11,204 nucleotides of DNA, taken from the NCBI GenBank assembly GCA_027485075.1, contig JAIXRT010000110.1:1-11204 (forward strand). Reading direction: 5' to 3'. This DNA is from Cytophagaceae bacterium (lineage in GTDB: Bacteria; Bacteroidota; Bacteroidia; Cytophagales; Spirosomataceae). Under the pieces are notes generated by a model that saw nothing but the letters and a program-made list of their open reading frames with translations, had not been told where the DNA came from and ran no database searches. The position numbers were made by a program, and so were the translations under genes. Each line of letters begins with the position of its first letter. The stretch's first letter is position 1. Positions 7,311-11,204 of the stretch are shown in pieces.

Positions 7311-9758
7311 TTATGATCCGCATGCTTCACATGCCTCTGGATTGTCCAATGAACAGGTCATGTCAGCTTTATTTTGCGCATCATCCGTTGAGAAAGAAGC
7401 AGCAGCTTGGGCTGCGTGAGAAGCATATTGCAACTCGGTTTCTTTCACTTCATTCGTTTGCTCGATGGCTACTTCAGCTTGTTTTTCAATGGTAAACTTG
7501 ATCGCATCTGCTGCAGCTTTCGTACGTAAGTAATACATACCCGTCTTCAAACCAAGCTTCCAAGCGTGGAAGTGCATGGATGTTAGCTTACCAAAGTTGA
7601 CATCTTGAATGTGGATATTCAAACTTTGTGATTGGCAGATGTACGCGCCACGGTCTGCAGCCATCTCCAAGATTGTCTTTTGCTTAATCTCCCAAACTGT
7701 TTTGTAAAGATCCTTTAAGTTTTGTGGAATTTCAGGAATGCTTTGAACAGAACCGTTGGCCGTGATCAATTTGTTCTTCATCGTCTCATTCCAAAGATTC
7801 AATTTGATCAAATCTTTCAATAAGTGCTTATTGACAATCGCAAATTCACCTGACAATACGCGACGTGCATAGATGTTTGATGTATATGGCTCAAAACACT
7901 CGTTATTTCCTAAAATTTGGCTAGTTGATGCTGTTGGCATTGGCGCAACTAACAATGAATTACGTACACCGTGTTCTACAACATCGCGACGTAATGTTTC
8001 CCAATCCCAGTTTCCTGATGATGGAGTTACGTTCCACATATCGAATTGGAATACACCTTTGGAGATAGGAGAACCTTCCCAAGTTGAATATGGACCTTCT
8101 ACTTTCGCTAATTCCATCGATGTTTCCATCGCTGCGAAATAAATGGTTTCGAAGATATCTTTATTCAATTGTTGTGCTTCCGCTGACTCGAAAGGCATAC
8201 GTAACATGATGAATACATCAGCTAAACCTTGAACCCCTAAACCGATTGGGCGATGACGTAGGTTTGAGTTACGTGCTTCAGGTACTGGATAGTAGTTGAC
8301 ATCAATTACTTTATTCAAGTTACGCGTTGCTACCTTAGTTACCTCGTAAAGTCGTTGGTGATCAAATGCTGGCGCACCCGACTCGGTCGTACGAACGAAT
8401 TTAGGTAAGGCTAAGGAAGCCAAGTTACATACGGCTACCTCATCTTTCGATGTGTACTCCATAATCTCGGTACACAAGTTCGATGACTTGATTGTTCCTA
8501 AGTTCTTTTGGTTGGACTTGTTGTTCGCGTGATCTTTGTACAACATATATGGCGTACCTGTCTCTGTTTGCGACTCTAATACTTTGAACCAAAGTTCTTG
8601 CGCCTTCACAACGGAACGTGCTTTACCTTCTAATTCATACTTCGTATATAATGCTTCAAATTCGTCACCGTATACATCTGATAAACCTGGACACTCATGT
8701 GGGCAGAAAAGTGACCACTCTTCATTGCTCTCAACACGCTTCATGAACAAATCTGGGATCCAAAGCGCATAGAACAAATCACGTGCTCGCATTTCCTCTT
8801 TTCCGTGGTTCTTTTTCAACTCAAGGAATTCGAAAACATCCGCATGCCAAGGCTCTAGATATATCGCAAATGAGCCTTTACGCTTTCCACCACCTTGGTC
8901 TACGTAACGTGCTGTGTCGTTAAATACACGCAACATAGGAATAATACCATTAGAAGTACCATTCGTTCCCTTGATGTAAGAGCCTGTCGCACGGATATTA
9001 TGAATGCTCAATCCGATACCTCCAGCTGACTGTGAAATCTTCGCAGTTTGCTTTAACGTATCATAGATTCCTTCGATCGAATCATCTTGCATAGTAAGCA
9101 AGAAACAAGAAGACATTTGAGGCTTCGGAGTACCTGCATTAAACAAGGTTGGGGTCGCATGTGTAAACCAACGCTCCGACAATAAATTGTACGTCTCAAT
9201 GGCAGCTGCGATGTCAGTTCCGTGGATACCAACAGCAACACGCATAAGCATGTGTTGTGGACGTTCAGCGATTGCGCCATCCAGCTTTAATAAGTATGAT
9301 TTCTCTAGGGTTTTGAAACCGAAGTAATCGTAGCCAAAATCCCGATCATAAATGATCGCCTCATCTAACTCAACCGCATTCTTTTTAATGATGTCGTAAA
9401 TCTCTTTAGACAACAAGGCTGCATTTTGCCCTGTCTTAGGATCTACGTATGTAAATAAACGTTTCATGGTCGCAGAAAACGACTTTAACGTGTTCTTGTG
9501 CAGATTTGAAATCGCAATACGCGCTGCTAGAATGGCATAATCTGGGTGCTTTGTTGTCAAAGACGCCGCCGTTTCAGCCGCTAAATTATCCAATTCGGTC
9601 GTTTTTACCCCGTCATACAGACCCGAAATAACCTTTCTTGCCACCTCTAAAGGCTGCACAAAAAAAGGATCCAAGCTATAGCAAAGCTTTTCTATTCTGG
9701 CGGTGATTTTGTCAAACTTGACAGATTCGCGACGACCGTCTCTTTTAAATACGTACAT
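7311..9758 (-). CDS. nrdA: Ribonucleoside-diphosphate reductase, large (alpha) subunit, class I
   Basis: This enzyme reduces ribonucleoside diphosphates to deoxy forms for DNA synthesis, together with a small radical-bearing NrdB subunit. The start is set at 9758 ([18 protein letters not shown]), which begins the ATP-cone regulatory domain in the usual way. The 22 codons that could be added upstream (to 9824) are not family-like. The protein is then 815 residues. Expected active-site residues are all visible: Cys218 in SSCFLL, Asn427/Cys429/Glu431 in NLCTEI, Cys444 in CNLASL, and the radical-transfer tyrosine pair 742-743 in GMYYLRT. The flexible tail ends with cysteines at 802, 810 and 813 (CEACGS), as needed for re-reduction by thioredoxin or glutaredoxin. 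The A-rich stretch TAAGAAACAC before the ATG is the only translation signal seen. nrdB is on neither side: the next gene downstream is a glycosyltransferase, and upstream is non-coding. Confidence 0.97.
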   Translation of the reverse strand: MYVFKRDGRRESVKFDKITARIEKLCYSLDPFFVQPLEVARKVISGLYDGVKTTELDNLAAETAASLTTKHPDYAILAARIAISNLHKNTLKSFSATMKRLFTYVDPKTGQNAALLSKEIYDIIKKNAVELDEAIIYDRDFGYDYFGFKTLEKSYLLKLDGAIAERPQHMLMRVAVGIHGTDIAAAIETYNLLSERWFTHATPTLFNAGTPKPQMSSCFLLTMQDDSIEGIYDTLKQTAKISQSAGGIGLSIHNIRATGSYIKGTNGTSNGIIPMLRVFNDTARYVDQGGGKRKGSFAIYLEPWHADVFEFLELKKNHGKEEMRARDLFYALWIPDLFMKRVESNEEWSLFCPHECPGLSDVYGDEFEALYTKYELEGKARSVVKAQELWFKVLESQTETGTPYMLYKDHANNKSNQKNLGTIKSSNLCTEIMEYTSKDEVAVCNLASLALPKFVRTTESGAPAFDHQRLYEVTKVATRNLNKVIDVNYYPVPEARNSNLRHRPIGLGVQGLADVFIMLRMPFESAEAQQLNKDIFETIYFAAMETSMELAKVEGPYSTWEGSPISKGVFQFDMWNVTPSSGNWDWETLRRDVVEHGVRNSLLVAPMPTASTSQILGNNECFEPYTSNIYARRVLSGEFAIVNKHLLKDLIKLNLWNETMKNKLITANGSVQSIPEIPQNLKDLYKTVWEIKQKTILEMAADRGAYICQSQSLNIHIQDVNFGKLTSMHFHAWKLGLKTGMYYLRTKAAADAIKFTIEKQAEVAIEQTNEVKETELQYASHAAQAAASFSTDDAQNKADMTCSLDNPEACEACGS

Positions 9759-9830
9759 GTGTTTCTTATAAAATAATATAAATGAATACTTCGTTTGGCA
9801 CCCAGTCAATCTTAGACAATACAATCCCGC

Positions 9831-9961
9831 TTAAGAATTTTTTTTCTCTTCAATTTTGGTCGCTTGAACTACTTCAATTTGACCTGTTGGCGGTTTTGTT
9901 TTTTTGCTTTTAGATTACCAAAAATTGAGGCACTTTTGGCTGCTTGGGCACTTGTGTAAAA
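9831..9961 (-). pseudogene. Possible decayed coding remnant upstream of nrdA (uncertain)
   Basis: On the minus strand one frame, open from 9961 to about 9900, reads TSAQAAKSASIFGNLKAKK. A second frame, open from 9914 and ending at TAA 9831-9833, reads TKPPTGQIEVVQATKIEEKK and then NS. The two frames meet at a run of seven A (minus strand, 9899-9905), where a one-base shift would join them into one basic, protein-like tail of about 40 residues. There is no ATG, and stops lie at 9962-9964 and, in the second frame, at 9915-9917. I recognise no family. It could be the shattered end of a lost gene, a base error in a homopolymer, or chance in AT-rich DNA. Confidence 0.2.
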
Positions 9962-10092
9962 TTAGAAAAAATCACCTCCGCTTGCAAACTATTTTTTGGC
10001 TTAAAACGAAAGTAAAAAAGGTCATATTTAAATTACCATATATAAGTGGCCACCTGTCAAATCATTACGCCCCATGCATCTTGGAAAAGTAC

Positions 10093-10169
10093 TAGAAAAA
10101 TATTTTAAAATAATTTTTTTGTGCGTTTAAGGTCAACGAAGTCCGAAAAATTACTTAGTAAAATATTTT
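10093..10169. repeat. Pair of near-identical 14-base AT-rich sites, 63 bp apart
   Basis: TAGAAAAATATTTT at 10093-10106 and TAGTAAAATATTTT at 10156-10169 match at 13 of 14 bases. Each contains the palindrome AAAATATTTT. Their starts are 63 bases apart, about six helical turns, so both would face the same side of the DNA. The second copy overlaps the TTG of the rpmE2 promoter. They may be sites for a regulator or nucleoid protein, or simply A/T-rich promoter sequence. Confidence 0.4.
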
Positions 10170-10197
10170 GGTTTTAAATTCAAAAATGATAATTTTG
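10168..10197 (+). promoter_or_regulatory. Bacteroidota-type sigma-A promoter for rpmE2
   Basis: TTG at 10168-10170 is followed after exactly 19 bases by TAATTTTG at 10190-10197, a full match to the -7 box TAnnTTTG known from Bacteroides and Flavobacterium. Transcription would begin near 10203-10206, giving a 5' leader of about 75-80 bases before the rpmE2 start. The upstream flank is very A/T-rich. Confidence 0.75.
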
Positions 10198-10204
10198 CAA
10201 CCCG

Positions 10205-10281
10205 ATTAAATGAGACTATATCCCAAAAGTCTCTTATAGCACAAACAAACAGACGGCAGGGAATCGTCCACAATTAAAGAC
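10205..10281 (+). promoter_or_regulatory. Structured 5' leader of rpmE2, possible L31 autoregulatory element
   Basis: The predicted untranslated leader contains two hairpins. The first pairs GAGACT (10212-10217) with AGTCTC (10228-10233) around a 10-base loop. The second pairs GACGG (10252-10256) with TCGTC (10264-10268), including one G-T pair, around the loop CAGGGAA, and ends 13 bases before the ATG. Ribosomal-protein leaders that bind their own product are common, and L31 leaders have been described in other phyla. Whether this one binds L31 is inference. Confidence 0.4.
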
Positions 10282-10524
10282 ATGAAAAAAGACATCCACC
10301 CAGAATACAAAGAGGTAGTTTTCCACGATTTGTCAGCTGATTACAAGTTTTTGACTCGCTCATGCGTTGCAACAACTGAAACAACTGAATTCGAAGGCGC
10401 AACATATCCAGTTTATAAGCTAGAGGTTTCATCTCAATCACACCCTTTCTACACAGGAAAGAACGTGTTATTAGACACAACTGGTCGCGTAGACAAGTTC
10501 AACAAGCGTTACGCAAAGAACTAA
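10282..10524 (+). CDS. rpmE2: 50S ribosomal protein L31, type B (bL31B)
   Basis: The 80-residue protein sits in the large ribosomal subunit near the central protuberance and bridges to the small subunit. The start [16 protein letters not shown], the segment [11 protein letters not shown] (50-60) and the end [10 protein letters not shown] (69-78) identify type B L31 at its normal length. It has a single cysteine (Cys28) and lacks the CxxC pair that binds zinc in type A L31, so it belongs to the zinc-independent (C-minus) form. Here it is probably the housekeeping copy, judged from its strong promoter. It is a single-gene unit, with its own promoter about 85-115 bases upstream and a terminator 19 bases after the stop. 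Confidence 0.97.
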   Translation: MKKDIHPEYKEVVFHDLSADYKFLTRSCVATTETTEFEGATYPVYKLEVSSQSHPFYTGKNVLLDTTGRVDKFNKRYAKN

Positions 10525-10543
10525 TCCTGCTAACAGCATAAAG

Positions 10544-10578
10544 AAAAGCCTCTTCCATTTTTTGGTCGAGGCTTTTTT
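10544..10578 (+). terminator. Rho-independent terminator of rpmE2
   Basis: AAAAGCCTC (10544-10552) pairs with GAGGCTTTT (10568-10576) to form a 9-bp stem with a 15-base loop. It runs into six T residues (10573-10578). It lies 19 bases after the rpmE2 stop and 15 bases before the next start codon. Confidence 0.92.
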
Positions 10579-10593
10579 CGTTTAATTTGCGCT

Positions 10594-11204
10594 ATGTGGA
10601 ATTCGAGCCAACTGATCAATGATCCAATAATCGTCCAGCAATTGCTGCCACTTACGTACACACGTGAGTTGAAAGACCTATTAATTGGCATCAGCACCAT
10701 CGAAACAAAATGGGAAGCGATGGCAAGCCGCATACCAAGCGACTGCTATATCCTAGGTTCATGCATTCCTACCTTAGAGCTGATAGACGCACTCACAAAT
10801 CTAGCCAATGACACCTGCTTAATGTGGCAGAATCAGTGGATTGCCTACCGCGCGAGCAAGCAGCAAAATCCGAGTCAGCTGGCTATTCACCAACTAACCA
10901 AACAGCCACTTTTCATCGCATACCCCGAGGATTGTATTGCGGCCAATAACCAGGCGTTACGCACTGAAATACAACCCAATCAGCCAAATTTAGCGGCACA
11001 TGCTGAAATGGGCACGAGTTTTATCGCACCTGAAAACTGCTTCGTAGATACAAGCGCCACGGTACATGGTAGCATCATCGATGCCAGCCAAGGCCCCGTC
11101 TACATTGGAGCTCATGTAAACATACAAATAGGAACATTGATTCAAGGACCCGCTGCTCTTTTAGCAGGGAGCACCACCAACCTAGGAGCCAAAATTCGTC
11201 CAAA
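10594..11204 (+). CDS. GlmU-like putative sugar nucleotidyltransferase with left-handed beta-helix (3' end outside window)
   Basis: The frame is open from the ATG at 10594 to the right edge, giving 203 residues with no stop. The N-terminus (LPLTYTRELKDLLIGISTIETKWE, 18-41) matches the Bacteroidota family annotated as GlmU-family or NTP_transf_4 sugar nucleotidyltransferase, whose usual opening is LLPLTFTRPVADIRVGI or similar. From about residue 149 it turns into hexapeptide repeats (FVDTSATVHGSIID, GPVYIGAHVNIQIGTL, then LGAKI), the start of a left-handed beta-helix. Full members have about 390-400 residues, so about half is missing. The region lacks the classic GxGTRM nucleotide motif of true GlmU, as is usual for this family, and its reaction is not established from sequence. 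The start lies only 15 bases after the rpmE2 terminator. The weak box TTAATTTG at 10582-10589 could be a promoter, but it would give a leaderless transcript. Read-through from rpmE2 is the alternative. Confidence 0.85.
   Translation, partial: MWNSSQLINDPIIVQQLLPLTYTRELKDLLIGISTIETKWEAMASRIPSDCYILGSCIPTLELIDALTNLANDTCLMWQNQWIAYRASKQQNPSQLAIHQLTKQPLFIAYPEDCIAANNQALRTEIQPNQPNLAAHAEMGTSFIAPENCFVDTSATVHGSIIDASQGPVYIGAHVNIQIGTLIQGPAALLAGSTTNLGAKIRP

Larger units (their letters stand above)
9759..10281. other. 523-base AT-rich divergent intergenic region between nrdA and rpmE2
   Basis: No complete gene is recognisable here. The right third carries the rpmE2 promoter, two near-identical 14-base AT-rich sites and the leader of rpmE2, listed separately. 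The left third holds protein-like open frames on the minus strand without a start codon, also listed separately. The nrdA promoter must lie here too, but I see no exact TAnnTTTG box on the minus strand in front of nrdA and no clear NrdR-type palindrome. An imperfect inverted repeat (CTTCAATTTTGG at 9848-9859 against CCAAAAATTGAGG at 9918-9930) is present, with a related direct copy, CTTCAATTTG, at 9872-9881. Confidence 0.7.

Noticed and set aside
9759..9824. N-terminal extension of nrdA to 9824
   Set aside because: The added 22 residues are not family-like, and the ATP-cone begins exactly at the Met at 9758.
9899..9905. A7 run as a programmed frameshift site
   Set aside because: A slippery run alone is not enough: neither frame has a start codon and both are preceded by stops, so there is no translated gene to shift.
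9904..10095. 63-residue plus-strand open frame in the intergenic region
   Set aside because: It starts with TTG, has no recognisable motif and no ribosome-binding signal, and lies in AT-rich spacer with competing frames.
9759..10281. NrdR box, tRNA, SRP RNA or other known RNA gene in the spacer
   Set aside because: I looked for a paired NrdR-type palindrome and for cloverleaf or conserved RNA motifs and saw none that hold up.
10530..10733. 67-residue minus-strand frame across the rpmE2 terminator
   Set aside because: It is antisense to the terminator and to the well-supported GlmU-like gene, with no family features.
1..11204. CRISPR array, insertion sequence, prophage or defence system
   Set aside because: No regular direct repeats, transposase or integrase motifs, or defence domains are visible. 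All large genes are metabolic, ribosomal or membrane glycosylation types.

Overview
The window looks like an ordinary stretch of a Bacteroidota chromosome, probably Cytophagales-like. The evidence is a glucosamine-6-phosphate deaminase fused to a PIG-L/LmbE domain, a type B L31, the short GlmU-like protein typical of this phylum, and a promoter of the form TTG-N19-TAnnTTTG. The phylum call is fairly safe. Anything finer is a guess, because there is no rRNA to read.

Layout, left to right. (1) Bases 1-1130 (+) hold the C-terminal part of a NagB/PIG-L fusion whose start lies outside the window. (2) Bases 1127-7229 (-) hold four tightly packed genes. In transcription order they are a GT39/ArnT-like membrane glycosyltransferase (5640-7229), a GT2 polyprenyl-phosphate glycosyltransferase (4680-5636), a YhhN/TMEM86-type membrane protein (4061-4687) and a large FAD plus Fe-S oxidoreductase (1127-4048). 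Their junctions are 3 bases, an 8-base overlap and 12 bases. (3) A perfect 13-bp hairpin at 7253-7288 separates this group from nrdA (7311-9758, -), the class I ribonucleotide reductase large subunit. (4) Bases 9759-10281 are an AT-rich 523-base divergent intergenic region. It carries a well-matched promoter and a structured leader for rpmE2 (10282-10524, +), which is followed by a strong terminator. (5) Bases 10594-11204 (+) hold the N-terminal half of a GlmU-like protein that runs off the right edge.

How the genes fit together. The GT2 and GT39 enzymes make a plausible pair: the GT2 would load a sugar onto polyprenyl phosphate at the inner face, and the GT39 would transfer it to an acceptor on the periplasmic side. 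YhhN is a membrane-lipid enzyme family, and the FAD/Fe-S protein oxidises a 2-hydroxyacid, so these two may only share the transcript. NagB and the GlmU-like protein both concern amino-sugar and nucleotide-sugar metabolism but lie at opposite ends and are not obviously linked.

I found no tRNA, rRNA, CRISPR array, insertion sequence, integrase, toxin-antitoxin pair or defence gene. Nothing here is a convincing new system. The points most worth a second look are the L31 leader, the paired 14-base AT-rich sites at the L31 promoter, the protein-like traces upstream of nrdA, and the glycosylation pair.
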